This document shows positions 43,003-52,461 of a DNA stretch of 64,000 bases, one piece after another. The number at the start of each line of letters is the position of its first letter. Within the stretch, counting starts at the first letter, position 1. The DNA comes from JANPCX01 sp050916095 (GTDB lineage: Bacteria > Pseudomonadota > Gammaproteobacteria > Burkholderiales > Burkholderiaceae_C), in NCBI GenBank assembly GCA_050916095.1, contig CP050901.1, forward strand, positions 3,906,001 through 3,970,000, written 5' to 3'. The notes beneath the pieces are model-generated. The model did no database searches. It was not told the DNA's origin and saw only the letters and a program-made list of their open reading frames with translations. The translations under genes were made by a program, and so were the position numbers.

Positions 43003-43746
43003 TCAGGGTTGCAACCAGCGCGCTTGTCGTAGCAGCCCGGCGGGTGCCTGAACTTCCACCTCGTTGCCTAAGCGCAAGGTGGCTGCGCCTACTTTCGTTT
43101 TTTCAGACACCGCTACTTTTCCCGCTTTCATGTCCACGTTCAGCGTAGAAACGTCCAAGCCGCTTTCGAGCGAAAAAGTAGAGTGGCGTTTCTCTTCATC
43201 GACGTGTGGATCCGAGCACACTTGCTCCAAGCGCAGCGAATCGATTCTGGCTGCTCCGAAAGTGACGTCCGAATAGCAGTTCGCCAACACCAGCGCAAAG
43301 TCGGCGCGCCTGCCGGTGTCGTTGTCACCCAGTAGTTCGACTAAAACGACGCCCTCCACAGTGAGGGTGTTGATCGATGGAGGCAAGGTGATTGCCAATT
43401 GCCCAGGCTCTTTAAGTAACTGGAGGGCGAGACTGAGTGTGCCATTTGACGATTCGTTTTGAAGGGCAATTCTCTTTTGATCCATGCGAGCGCTCACCTC
43501 TTTGGCCTGCGAATCAAAATAAACATTCACCGAAATATGCTGAGCTTCATGCTTTGGCAGAATGGAGCGGATGCGCACATGCGAAGTGCCAACTCCGCCA
43601 AACGACTGGGTCAGCGGCACCTCCGTGTTCAAAGCGACTTGTTGCGCCCGGTAGCGTGTGTCCAGCACGACGTTGCCCCCCAAAAACAGGCACAAGGCGG
43701 CAACAAACACCCAAGGCCCTTTGCGGCGAAACGGTGCAGTAACCAT
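43003..43746 (-). CDS. Membrane-anchored beta-rich protein in ABC operon
   Basis: The 247-residue protein has one N-terminal membrane segment (GPWVFVAALCLFLGGNVVLD) and a beta-strand-rich remainder (LAITLPPSINTLTVEGVVLV; STLNVDMKAGKVAVSEKTKV) that resembles the repetitive DUF2807/adhesin-like fold. Its start overlaps the stop of the permease gene by one base (TGATG), so it is translationally coupled and likely an accessory part of the transporter. I do not recognise a named family with certainty. Confidence 0.65.
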   Translation of the reverse strand: MVTAPFRRKGPWVFVAALCLFLGGNVVLDTRYRAQQVALNTEVPLTQSFGGVGTSHVRIRSILPKHEAQHISVNVYFDSQAKEVSARMDQKRIALQNESSNGTLSLALQLLKEPGQLAITLPPSINTLTVEGVVLVELLGDNDTGRRADFALVLANCYSDVTFGAARIDSLRLEQVCSDPHVDEEKRHSTFSLESGLDVSTLNVDMKAGKVAVSEKTKVGAATLRLGNEVEVQAPAGLLRQARWLQP

Positions 43747-44591
43747 CACGACACCTCGCGCTCTTGCAAGTTCACGAACACCATGCCCCACAACATCAAA
43801 GGCACGCCAAACAACACCATGTGCGTGAGCGTGGCCTCCCAAAACGTGAAGTGAAAATCAGGCGCTGTATCAACGCGCCAGTAGCGTGTCACGTGGTTGA
43901 AACTCAAATCCGAAGCGATGGTCAAGACAAAAATCAACAACAGCACGAAGAAAGTCAAGACGGTCATTTTGAGTACCGCCGCCGTTTTAAAGAAAACCTT
44001 GCAACTCAGGCAAAACGCCTGCAAGCCTGTTAACACCAGCAAACCAATCATTTCATTCACAAGGTCGTTGTGAGCTTGTCTCGGTTCAGCAGCCGATGCA
44101 ATCGTAGAAAAAAGTGGCACATAAATTCTGAAGTCAAGCGGGCTTGATCGGTAGCTGTCTTCAGGCAGGACGTACAGCGCTTGGGCCAGTATCACAAAAG
44201 GCCAATGCAGCACCGTATAGAGCGCCGCGAAAGCCATGGGAAACCCTATGCCCACTACCAACACAGCCAGCAACCATTTTTCAAATACCGAAGCCGGACG
44301 CATCAGCATGACCAGTGTGGCGCCTGGATTTGACAGGCTCTCAAAATAACGCGTGGCAAAAATGATCCCCGTGGTGTACAGGCCTATCCAAAACCACGGG
44401 ACTTGGCTCTCAAAATCGAAAAAAGAGAAAAAATAGGTACTGTCTTTGGTTGCCAGAGCGAACATCAGCACCAGCAAGATCAAATCGATAATCGCTGCCA
44501 CCCCGCCGAACCACAGGTAGCTCCGGCGGTTCTGCGCCATGTGCGCACTCAGCAAGCGGCCAAACCGCGCCGCATCCAAAATTTGGTTCAT
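43746..44591 (-). CDS. ABC-2 type transporter permease
   Basis: The 281-residue protein has six or so hydrophobic helices (for example YLWFGGVAAIIDLILLVLMF at about 21-40, LLAVLVVGIGFPMAFAALYT near 106, MTVLTFFVLLLIFVLTIA near 215). It sits in a coupled operon with an ABC ATPase (4-bp overlap) and so is probably its membrane subunit. The pattern resembles small exporters of the YtrB/YtrC kind. The substrate is not known. Confidence 0.8.
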   Translation of the reverse strand: MNQILDAARFGRLLSAHMAQNRRSYLWFGGVAAIIDLILLVLMFALATKDSTYFFSFFDFESQVPWFWIGLYTTGIIFATRYFESLSNPGATLVMLMRPASVFEKWLLAVLVVGIGFPMAFAALYTVLHWPFVILAQALYVLPEDSYRSSPLDFRIYVPLFSTIASAAEPRQAHNDLVNEMIGLLVLTGLQAFCLSCKVFFKTAAVLKMTVLTFFVLLLIFVLTIASDLSFNHVTRYWRVDTAPDFHFTFWEATLTHMVLFGVPLMLWGMVFVNLQEREVS

Positions 44592-45448
44592 ACGCGATCT
44601 CCTTGCGCGCGCTGGCTCGCCGCAATGGCGGCAATGACTGCTTGCCGGTTGGTGCTCAGCGCCTTGTAGAGCAGTTCAAGTTGCACTTGGCCGGGGGCAT
44701 CTGTTGTATTGATTGCCACATAAGCCCATTGCGTCCCCAATGGTTCGATGAACAAATGTTCGGGAGCGTGGGCCACGCTGTCGGCCACACCAACGCACAG
44801 CGCGGATTGCAAGGTCTGCATGTCGGCTGACAACTCCAGTCTGCCGCCATCAACGAAAAGCGCGTAGTCCATGAGGCTTTCCAAATCATGGGCTTGGTGC
44901 GTGCTGATGATCACGATGCGCTGGCGATGTTCGGGCTGCGCCAAAATGGCCTTGAACTGGGCGCGCCCCATGATGTCCAGCCCATTGGTGGGCTCGTCCA
45001 TCAACATTACGGGTGCATGGGTGGCCAGTGCAAAAGCAAGCACCGCTTTTTTCTTTTGCCCCAAACTCATTGAGTCGAAGCTGGTGTCTACGTTCAGCTC
45101 AAACGTGTGGATGTAGCGCTCAAAGTCCGGTCGCGAGAAACGGGGGTAAAACGTCGCTTGTGTGCGCATCAACGTTGCCAAGCTGATGTTGGGCAGGTGG
45201 AACTCTTCGGGCAAGATGTACACCTGCTCCAAAAACGCTGGCTTGCGCTGCGCTGGGGTGAAGCCCAAGACCTGCACGTCGCCCATCCGGGGAAACAGCA
45301 AACCCGCCAGCACTTTGAGCAAAGTGGACTTGCCGCTGCCATTGCGGCCAAACAGTCCGTACACACCGGGTTCTGAAATCGAAAGCGAAAAATCGCTGTA
45401 GATACTTTTGCGTCCGTAATGGAAATGCAGATTCGACAGTGTGATCAT
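44588..45448 (-). CDS. ABC transporter ATP-binding protein
   Basis: The 286-residue protein has Walker A GRNGSGKST near residue 35, the ABC signature as MSLGQKKKAV near 127 and Walker B APVMLMDEPTNGLD near 144, with the switch His in IVIISTHQAHD. These residues are complete. It is the ATPase of the three-gene operon running to 43003. No GntR-type regulator, often found with YtrB-like transporters, is encoded here. Confidence 0.92.
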   Translation of the reverse strand: MITLSNLHFHYGRKSIYSDFSLSISEPGVYGLFGRNGSGKSTLLKVLAGLLFPRMGDVQVLGFTPAQRKPAFLEQVYILPEEFHLPNISLATLMRTQATFYPRFSRPDFERYIHTFELNVDTSFDSMSLGQKKKAVLAFALATHAPVMLMDEPTNGLDIMGRAQFKAILAQPEHRQRIVIISTHQAHDLESLMDYALFVDGGRLELSADMQTLQSALCVGVADSVAHAPEHLFIEPLGTQWAYVAINTTDAPGQVQLELLYKALSTNRQAVIAAIAASQRAQGDRV

Positions 45449-45805
45449 TAGGTTGGCGATGAAGACAGGAATTGCAGGCAGAACCTACAAGAAAAGCGGC
45501 ATGATTGGATGCGCCACTTATTTCGAGAACTCCGCCAGCGCGATGAAATTCATGCCTTACGGAGGCATGGCGCGCGCAGCGGAGTGTAGTGGGCTGCAAT
45601 CAAAGGGTCAGCCTCCGGCAAGCACGGGCCCTGGCGCTGAATGCTGATCAACGGTAACCACCGGCCGTCCCTGAACCGGTGCGTGGCCCATCGCCGAGCA
45701 GTTAGTGGTATTTGGCCAAGACGATGCGCATGGGGTGGTGGGTGTGCGGTGCGCAGCGCCACAATGGAGTCATTGAAGCGATCAATCTTAACGAGCCTCT
45801 CCGCG
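45449..45805. other. Divergent promoter region between ABC operon and CDF gene
   Basis: The 357 bp separate two divergent genes and must contain both promoters. No gene or strong repeat was seen. Confidence 0.5.
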
Positions 45806-46783
45806 ATGCAATTCACCGACCTCGACCATGACGAAGACGCCACCCACAGCCCCGCGCAGCGTGCGGTGGCGGCCTCTCGCAGCACCTGGGTGAGTGTGGG
45901 CGTGAATGTGGTGTTAAGCACGGTACAAATCGCCGTTGGCATCGCCTCCAAGTCGCAGGGCTTGGTCGCCGACGGCATTCACTCTTTGTCCGACTTGGTG
46001 TCGGACTTCGTCGTGCTGTTCGCCAATCGTCACAGCCAGAAAGCGGCTGACGAAGACCATCCCTATGGCCACCACCGTTTTGAAACGGCTGCTTCACTGG
46101 TGCTGGGTTTGCTGCTTTTGGCGGTGGGCGTGGGCATGGTGTGGGCTGCCGTGGGCAAGCTGGAGTCGCCTGGCGCCGTCGCGGCGGTTCATGTGAGTGC
46201 GCTGTGGGTGGTGGGTGCTGCGCTGCTGTCCAAGGAGCTGCTGTTCCGTTACATGCTGCGCGTGGCCAAGTCCGTGAAGTCCAGCATGTTGGTGGCCAAT
46301 GCCTGGCATGCGCGCTCGGATGCCGCTTCGTCCTTGGTCGTGGGCATCGGCATCGTTGGCAACTTGATGGGTTACCCGCTGCTGGATCCCATTGCCGCCC
46401 TCATTGTTGGTTTTATGGTGGCCAAGATGGGCTGGGGTTTTGCTTGGGACGCCTTGCACGACCTGATGGACCGCGCGGTGGATGAAGCCGAGGTGGCCGC
46501 CATCCGGCGCACTTTGGTTGACACCCCTGGTGTGGCCGGTGTGCACGATGTGCGCACCCGCAAAATGGGTGACTTGATCGTCGTGGATGCGCATTTGGAG
46601 GTGGATGCCCGCTTGAGCGTGGAAGCAGGGCACGACATCGCGGTCTTGGCGCGCAGCCGAGTGTTGCAACACCACCGGGTGCTGAACTTGATGACCCACA
46701 TCGACCCTTGGCGCAAGCCCGATTTAGATCACGATGATGTCGTGAATACCGAGTCTCAAAGTCACCAAGGCGTGGCAACATAA
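45806..46783 (+). CDS. Cation diffusion facilitator family metal exporter
   Basis: The 325-residue protein has the CDF six-helix layout with metal-site residues in LVADGIHSLSDLVSDFVVLF (about 50-69) and a DEDHPYGHHRFETAASLVLG segment (about 77-96), and a C-terminal cytoplasmic domain (PGVAGVHDVRTRKMGDLIVV then DAHLEV). It exports a divalent metal such as zinc, iron or manganese in exchange for protons. The start at 45806 gives the family N-terminus; a longer in-frame ATG at 45641 lacks support. Confidence 0.92.
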   Translation: MQFTDLDHDEDATHSPAQRAVAASRSTWVSVGVNVVLSTVQIAVGIASKSQGLVADGIHSLSDLVSDFVVLFANRHSQKAADEDHPYGHHRFETAASLVLGLLLLAVGVGMVWAAVGKLESPGAVAAVHVSALWVVGAALLSKELLFRYMLRVAKSVKSSMLVANAWHARSDAASSLVVGIGIVGNLMGYPLLDPIAALIVGFMVAKMGWGFAWDALHDLMDRAVDEAEVAAIRRTLVDTPGVAGVHDVRTRKMGDLIVVDAHLEVDARLSVEAGHDIAVLARSRVLQHHRVLNLMTHIDPWRKPDLDHDDVVNTESQSHQGVAT

Positions 46784-46820
46784 CGCCCGTTTCCAAGTGC
46801 CCAGCGTTTTTGCTGTATCC

Positions 46821-48254
46821 ATGACCTCTGCAACAGACAACCCAGCCGACGCTCCAAAGTTGCTTTACCGCCTGGTTTTTTCCGGTGAGTTGTTGCCGGG
46901 CTTTGATGAGGCGCAGGTGAGGTCGGCGCTGACGCGTCGTCTGGAACGCTCTCCGGCTTCGCTGTTTGGCGGCAAACGGGTGACTGTGGCGGAATACGTC
47001 GATGCGCAGATTGCGCAAGCTGAACGGCAAGCGCTGCAAGCCCTGGGCGCACGCATTCAGGTGGAGGAAGTGGAGGCACCACCGCCCATGCCTGCTTTGG
47101 GGGTTTTGGAGGTGGCATTGCCGGTGGCCCAGGCCCCTGAGACACAAGCCTCTGAAAAGTTTGCCAAAACCGACAGCGGTTGGCAGGGCTTGGGTGGTGG
47201 GCCAGCACCTTTGCCGCCCGAGGACGAGGATCTTTGGCGCAGCTTGGAGTCGGCTCGCCCTAACCCACAGTTGCAACCACAGGACGGGTTACCTGGCTCG
47301 GAGGGCTTTCCTGCAGGCAGGCCCGCCTCCAATGCGCTTGCTCGTCCGACGACAGATTTAACGGCTGTGTTCCGCACCAGCACAGCCACGCCAGCCCCCT
47401 CAGTGGAGGCGTCAACGGTGTTCGCGCCTGCCGGCAAATTGGCATCCACTTCATTGGCCGATCCGCTCTCGCGAACAGAGCGAACGGCAGAACCGCAGTC
47501 ATCGGTCTCGATGCCCACCGCAGAACCCTCTTACATCCAAGCGGAGGCACCAGGTGCCAACTGGATTTACTGTCCTGCCTGCGGTGAATTCCAGCCCATG
47601 CGCATGCTTTGCCGCGCTTGCGGCGCGGATCTCAAGCGCTCGCTCGCCGCTCAGAAAGAGGAGCTGGCGCAACGCCGCGCCGCAGGTGTTAGTCGTGGAG
47701 GTGCTGGCAGCAAGAAAAGCCCCGGCGATGCGACGGCTTCTGACGACAGCCTCCGCATACTTGGTTTTCGTGTCCCTGACGAATGGGTAGATCGCCTCAC
47801 CTGGCCCAATGCCCTGATGGCTTTGTTCAGTTTTCTTTTGTTGCTCGCTGCGGTCGGTTTTGTGTGGCGCATGCTCGGCTTGGACCCCATCTTCAGCCCA
47901 TCCAGCAATCCGGCCCCAGTTGTGGCGGCACCGGCCGTCAGTGATACAGCACCCGCAACCAACGCTGCCGCGCCCGACAACGCCTCGCCAAGCGTCGGGC
48001 CCGCCCCCCCGGAGGCCGAGGTTGCAGCGCGCCTGTCTTCCGCCACTGCGGTCGCTGAGTTCCGACTGCGATATTGGCCACAGCCGACGAGCAAAGTCTT
48101 CGTTTACTCCAGCGACAACGTCATGGCATGGCGGGGGGGGTCAGCTTCCGTGAGTCGGGCTATCGCGGAGGCTATGACCGAGTGTGAAAGCCGACGGCCT
48201 GCTGCCGCCCCACCTTGCAAGTTAGTGAACGTCAACAATTTCTGGCAGGACTGA
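46821..48254 (+). CDS. Zinc-ribbon, single-pass membrane protein of unknown function
   Basis: The 477-residue protein has a small N-terminal domain (LLYRLVFSGELLPGFDEAQV then RSALTRRL), a long disordered Pro/Ser/Thr region, a zinc ribbon (YCPACGEFQPMRMLCRACGA, Cys pairs at about 245-262), one membrane helix (NALMALFSFLLLLAAVGFVW) and a C-terminal domain with a WPQPTSKVFVYSSDNVMAW segment. No catalytic motif is visible. ATG at 46821 was chosen; an in-frame GTG lies at 46797. I do not recognise the family. It follows the CDF gene by 37 bp and may be co-transcribed. Confidence 0.75.
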   Translation: MTSATDNPADAPKLLYRLVFSGELLPGFDEAQVRSALTRRLERSPASLFGGKRVTVAEYVDAQIAQAERQALQALGARIQVEEVEAPPPMPALGVLEVALPVAQAPETQASEKFAKTDSGWQGLGGGPAPLPPEDEDLWRSLESARPNPQLQPQDGLPGSEGFPAGRPASNALARPTTDLTAVFRTSTATPAPSVEASTVFAPAGKLASTSLADPLSRTERTAEPQSSVSMPTAEPSYIQAEAPGANWIYCPACGEFQPMRMLCRACGADLKRSLAAQKEELAQRRAAGVSRGGAGSKKSPGDATASDDSLRILGFRVPDEWVDRLTWPNALMALFSFLLLLAAVGFVWRMLGLDPIFSPSSNPAPVVAAPAVSDTAPATNAAAPDNASPSVGPAPPEAEVAARLSSATAVAEFRLRYWPQPTSKVFVYSSDNVMAWRGGSASVSRAIAEAMTECESRRPAAAPPCKLVNVNNFWQD

Positions 48255-48388
48255 CTTTTCCGTCCGCCGCTCGGCAGGGGTTGACGCGCTTTTTGGTAAC
48301 GGTGCGTTTCACCACCGATTTCAGGGATTGACCCCAGCGCGCGTTGGCGCGACTATTTGCTCCACCTTGTTTGGCCGGATGCCACACC

Positions 48389-48553
48389 ATGAACAACCCC
48401 AACAACCCATCGCCCCGGCCTTCTTCGCAAGAAGATCTGGAACTCGAAACCAAACTCCGCGCCATGCAGGAATTGCAGCGCGAAATGGCCACGCTGCATG
48501 CGCGGCTGGAGTATGTGCGCATGATGCTCAAGTTGGGTGTGAATCCAGGCTGA
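48389..48553 (+). CDS. Small coiled-coil protein
   Basis: The 54-residue frame (MNNPNNPSPRPSSQEDLELE then TKLRAMQELQREMATLHARL) has a Pro/Asn-rich start and a heptad-like helix. An in-frame ATG at 48344 gives a longer frame with a non-helical extension. The codon use and the amphipathic helix suggest a real gene, but no ribosome site stands out and no function can be given. Confidence 0.5.
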   Translation: MNNPNNPSPRPSSQEDLELETKLRAMQELQREMATLHARLEYVRMMLKLGVNPG

Positions 48554-48730
48554 ATTGGGGTGGGTCCGTGGTGTCAGTGGGCTCCACTGCACTGGTATGC
48601 GGGGTATGCAAACTATGATGCGGATGATGCAATCTTGGCAAGGCTCGTCAGTCCTGTTACCGTCAGCTTTTGCATAGACTTGTTACCGCTTGATTCCAAG
48701 CATTGACACCGCCCTTCGGAGACTGCCCCA

Positions 48731-49159
48731 GTGACCTATCAACGCGTGCTCGTCCCTATCGATTTTTCCGACGATTCATTGACTGCCTTTCAAGTCGCCC
48801 TGGACCACTTTGCTGGCCCAGAAAAATCTCTCGTGCTACTGCACGTGGTGGATCCCAATGACAGCCAACTCCAGCAAGCCCCAGAAATCCGCGCTGGTTT
48901 GGTAGAGGAACGCCGCCGCAGGATGAATACCTTGGGCAACAGCCGCAAAGATGCGTGGAAAGAGGTGGTGACGCTGACGGAATCTGGCAAGCCGGCTGAC
49001 ATCATCATTGCGACTGCAAAAAATGAGTCGGTCGAGTTAATCATCATGGGATCTCATGGCAGCAGTGGCATCGGCAAGGTGCTGTTCGGCAGCACCACCT
49101 ACGACGTGGCACGCAAAGTCAGGTGTTCAGTGATGATCAGCAAGAGACCTAGCACCTGA
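48731..49159 (+). CDS. Universal stress protein (UspA family)
   Basis: The 142-residue protein begins with GTG and has the Usp fold: VLVPIDFSDDSLTAFQVAL at the start and the ATP-binding motif GSHGSSGIGKVLFGSTT near 115 (G-x2-G-x9-G-S/T). Usp proteins of this type are cytoplasmic, bind ATP and respond to stress or growth arrest. The start is preceded by a weak ribosome site only. Confidence 0.92.
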   Translation: MTYQRVLVPIDFSDDSLTAFQVALDHFAGPEKSLVLLHVVDPNDSQLQQAPEIRAGLVEERRRRMNTLGNSRKDAWKEVVTLTESGKPADIIIATAKNESVELIIMGSHGSSGIGKVLFGSTTYDVARKVRCSVMISKRPST

Positions 49160-49184
49160 CCGGTTCGACCTCCGGGAAACCACT

Positions 49185-49225
49185 CAACGGCTCGCATTGA
49201 TGAGCCGTTGGTACCGGTGATTTTT
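49185..49225 (+). terminator. Stem-loop after the universal stress gene
   Basis: CAACGGCTC (49185-49193) pairs with GAGCCGTTG (49202-49210) around an 8-base loop, and TTTTT follows at about 49221-49225. It lies 26 bp after the stop and probably terminates this gene. Confidence 0.7.
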
Positions 49226-49338
49226 CGTGGCGGGCATGATCCATGTTCACGACATGGGGCCTGAGTGCAACGGCTTGGGTACAAACTGGATTTGGCGGCC
49301 GAAGCGAATAAGGCGAGCAATCTGGGAGCTGTGCGCAA

Positions 49339-49935
49339 TCAGCAGAGTAACTGCTTGCGTGCCCGGTGCAGGCGCACAAATAGATTGTCTTCGCTGATGG
49401 CAAGTTGCTCGCACACCTCGTCAGCCGACAAATCCATGAGCACGCGTTTTTCCATCACATCACGCAAACCGGCGGGCAAGGCGGTGATGCGGTCCAGGGT
49501 CAGGGCCAGAAGTTGGCGGTGCTCGGCCAACTCATCGGGGCGTGCATGCGGGCATTCAATCGCCGCAACGGCTTGGCCGGATGCGTCTTCGTCGTCATCC
49601 AGTGCATCCAGGCTGTCCCAGCTGGCGCGTTGACGAATCAGGTCCACAATTTTGTTCTTCAGCACCGCGGTCAGCCAAGAACGCAGCGCCGAGCGACCAG
49701 CAAACAGTGCGCGGCCCGAGAGCACGGCTTCAAAAACATCGTGCACCACGTCCTCGGCCAACATCGGGTCGTGCAGCTTACGTTGGGCAAAACGCACCAA
49801 GTAGTCACGGTGGGACACCATGTCGTGCCAGGAGATCGCTACTGAAGCGGCGGCGGGTGCGGCATCGGGCATGTCGCCCACCAAAGCGGGGTGGAAAATT
49901 GATGGGTTCTGGAGCGAGGTGGCGGCGAAGTTCAT
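49339..49935 (-). CDS. ECF-type RNA polymerase sigma factor
   Basis: The 198-residue protein has region 2 (HRDYLVRFAQRKLHDPMLAE then DVVHDVFEAVLSG, about 42-74) with an FAGRSALRSWLTAVLKNKIV-type 2.3/2.4 segment, and a C-terminal helix-turn-helix region 4 (LPAGLRDVMEKRVLMDLSAD then EVCEQLAISEDNLFVRLHRA). It directs RNA polymerase to an unknown promoter set. A start at 49935 with AGGAAA upstream is preferred over 50013. No anti-sigma gene is adjacent. Confidence 0.9.
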   Translation of the reverse strand: MNFAATSLQNPSIFHPALVGDMPDAAPAAASVAISWHDMVSHRDYLVRFAQRKLHDPMLAEDVVHDVFEAVLSGRALFAGRSALRSWLTAVLKNKIVDLIRQRASWDSLDALDDDEDASGQAVAAIECPHARPDELAEHRQLLALTLDRITALPAGLRDVMEKRVLMDLSADEVCEQLAISEDNLFVRLHRARKQLLC

Positions 49936-50105
49936 GGTGATTTCCTGTGTGGCGTCAAGGGGTTGAATCGATGACGTGACTGTGGTCGCCCCACATCGCG
50001 CAGAGATCGCCAAACCTCACGGGAACATCACATTTGCGCCCTTTCTTCATCACAAAACTGCTGCCGGGAGCGTAAGAATCGCGGCCTTACGCCGACAATC
50101 TCGCC

Positions 50106-50849
50106 ATGCCAGCCACCTTGCTCATTGCCGAAGACCAAGTCGACATCCGCGACTTGCTGGTACTCAACCTCACACAAGCGGGGTACGAAGTCACCGCCGT
50201 TGCGGACGGCGCGGCCGCTTTGGCAACGCAAACCCAAACGCCGCGTGATCTGCTGGTGCTCGACTTGATGCTGCCTGGCCTGGACGGCTTAGAGGTCTGC
50301 AAAACCCTGCGCGCCCGGGGCAGTAGCACGCCCATCTTGATGCTCACGGCCAAGTCCACTGAACTGGATCGCGTGCTGGGCCTGGAGTTGGGAGCAGACG
50401 ACTACCTCACCAAACCCTTCTCCCTGCCAGAACTCCTGGCCCGAGTGAAGGCGCTGCTGCGCCGAGCTGAGTTGCTTCGAAATGCGCATCTACAGGCTGA
50501 GAAAGAAACCCAGGTCCAACAGTCGGCCCAAATTGCGGCGGCCCTACTTCGCAACGGCGAACTGCACATCTTCCCCGTCAAGCGCCAAGTTCAAATCAAG
50601 GGCCAACTGTTGGACTTCACGGCATTGGAGTTCGACCTGCTCTTGCACTTCGCCAAACATCCCGGTCACGTGTTCTCGCGCGGCCAGTTGCTGGACGCTG
50701 TATGGGGCTACAGCCACGAGGGTTATGAGCACACAGTGACCAGCCACATCAACCGCCTGCGCGCCAAAATTGAAACCGATCCGATGCGACCAGAGTTCAT
50801 CCTGACGGTACGTGGTGCGGGCTACAAAATGCGCGAGCCACCGCCATGA
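50106..50849 (+). CDS. OmpR/PhoB-family response regulator
   Basis: The 247-residue protein has a receiver domain with the phospho-acceptor Asp in LLVLDLMLPGLDGLEVC (about 54) and Lys in YLTKPFSLPELL (about 103). It also has a winged-helix DNA-binding domain (LDFTALEFDLLLHFAKHPGH near 172 to RGAGYKMREPPP). It is transcribed with the sensor kinase gene, whose start lies 7 bp after its stop. Target genes are unknown. Confidence 0.94.
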   Translation: MPATLLIAEDQVDIRDLLVLNLTQAGYEVTAVADGAAALATQTQTPRDLLVLDLMLPGLDGLEVCKTLRARGSSTPILMLTAKSTELDRVLGLELGADDYLTKPFSLPELLARVKALLRRAELLRNAHLQAEKETQVQQSAQIAAALLRNGELHIFPVKRQVQIKGQLLDFTALEFDLLLHFAKHPGHVFSRGQLLDAVWGYSHEGYEHTVTSHINRLRAKIETDPMRPEFILTVRGAGYKMREPPP

Positions 50850-50856
50850 GAGTCGC

Positions 50857-52461
50857 ATGAAAGTTCGCGCAAAACTGGCCCTGGCCGTGTGTGCCACGGG
50901 CTTGCTCACCGCCCTGGGCGTCGTGCTCACGGTGGTGCTTGCGTTTGCACGTTTCGAACACGAATCGGCCTACGACCGCGCCAGTGTTTTTTTGAGCCGC
51001 GTGCTGCAAAACTACGACAACATCCTGGAGCTGCAGGCGCGCCGCCCCGAAGAATTCGAAGCCTGGCTGCGCAACTTGGTGCTGTTCGAGGCCGACACCC
51101 AGCTCTATCTTTTGGCGGCTGACGGCACGGTGCTCGCCAGCACCGGCCAAGTCCAACTGCCACCAGGGTTCAAGGTGGCGTTGGCACCCGTCAAACAGGC
51201 TGCAGCCAGCGCCGAAGGCGGCACCCGCATGCCTTATGTGATGGGCGACGACCCTGAGCACATGTCAAAAGACGCCGTCATCGCCGCCCGGGCCTTGCGC
51301 CGCGCCGTCATCCACCAGACCGAGCCCGTGGCGGGTTACCTCTATTTGGTCTGTCACAAACCGCCCCTGCCGCCCGGCCGCTTGCAGATTTTCCGCTCCA
51401 GCTTCGCCGGGCCTGCACTGGCCATGGTGTCCTTGGTGGTATTGATGACCACCTTGTTCGCCTGGTGGGCCACTGCGACCGTGGTGCGGCCACTGCGCCG
51501 CTTGAGTGCGGACGTCGCCCAGGTGGCCCGAGAGGGCTTGGGGGCGGATGCGAGTACGGCACCGCTGCCCAGTTTGGGGGGGACTTCCATCCCCCGCCAT
51601 GCCCGCACACAAGACGAATTTGGCCAACTCAGCCAGGGTTTCAGCAGCATGCTCGCCACGCTGCGTTTACAGTGGCAAGCACTGCACCGCTTGGACCACT
51701 TTCGCCGCGAAGGTGTGAGCAACTTGTCACACGACCTGCGTTCACCGCTGACCGCGACCGTCGCCTGTCTCGAAACCTTGGAGCAACGCTGGAAAAGCAA
51801 AACCGACCGTGCGGACGACCAGCACTTGGTTGAAGTGGCCCTGCGCAACACCCGCAACGCCGCTCAGATGGTGCGCTCCCTCGGCGACTTAGCCCAACTC
51901 GACGAGCCCGAGTTCAAGCTCCAAACCGAGGTGCTGGATGTCGGCGAACTGCTAGGCGACATCAGCATGCGTTTCGCACAGCGTGCGGCGCAGCAGCAAG
52001 TGCAGCTTCACTTGCAAGAGGATGCTGATGCCTCGCCTCAAGCCCCACCGCCTTTTGCAGCGCTAGACATTGAACTCTTCGAACGAGCAGTCGCTAATGT
52101 GGTGGACAACGCGCTGAAGTTCACGCCCGCCGGTGCCCGCGTGGTGTTATCAGCCACTGTGCTGACAACAGGCCTGAATGCTGCGGCGCGGGCAGATTCT
52201 GCTGCGTGGCAATGGGTGCGTGTGTCCGTGAGCGACACCGGATCGGGCATCGCCCCGGCAGATCTGCCCCACCTCTTTGACCGTTTTTACCAAAGCCGCC
52301 AAAGCGTAGCGCCCGCCAGCAGCCTCGAGGGCAAAGGCCTGGGTCTGGCCATCGTCAAACGCATCGTGGAGTTGCACCAAGGGCATGTCGAGGTGAGCAG
52401 CACCGTGGGGCAAGGCACAAGGGTGGACTTGTTTGTGCCGTTTGCACAGCTTGTTTATTGA
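50857..52461 (+). CDS. Sensor histidine kinase
   Basis: The 534-residue protein has a membrane helix (LALAVCATGLLTALGVVLTV), a periplasmic sensor region, a second helix (ALAMVSLVVLMTTLFAWWAT), a HAMP-like linker and the kinase core. H-box SNLSHDLRSPLTATVACLET (about 287-306), N-box VANVVDNALKFTPAG (about 415), G1 DTGSGIAPADLPHLFDRFYQ and G2 GKGLGLAIVKRIVELHQG are complete. It phosphorylates the response regulator encoded just upstream. The ATG at 50857 is used; the longer frame from 50812 overlaps the regulator gene. Confidence 0.93.
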   Translation: MKVRAKLALAVCATGLLTALGVVLTVVLAFARFEHESAYDRASVFLSRVLQNYDNILELQARRPEEFEAWLRNLVLFEADTQLYLLAADGTVLASTGQVQLPPGFKVALAPVKQAAASAEGGTRMPYVMGDDPEHMSKDAVIAARALRRAVIHQTEPVAGYLYLVCHKPPLPPGRLQIFRSSFAGPALAMVSLVVLMTTLFAWWATATVVRPLRRLSADVAQVAREGLGADASTAPLPSLGGTSIPRHARTQDEFGQLSQGFSSMLATLRLQWQALHRLDHFRREGVSNLSHDLRSPLTATVACLETLEQRWKSKTDRADDQHLVEVALRNTRNAAQMVRSLGDLAQLDEPEFKLQTEVLDVGELLGDISMRFAQRAAQQQVQLHLQEDADASPQAPPPFAALDIELFERAVANVVDNALKFTPAGARVVLSATVLTTGLNAAARADSAAWQWVRVSVSDTGSGIAPADLPHLFDRFYQSRQSVAPASSLEGKGLGLAIVKRIVELHQGHVEVSSTVGQGTRVDLFVPFAQLVY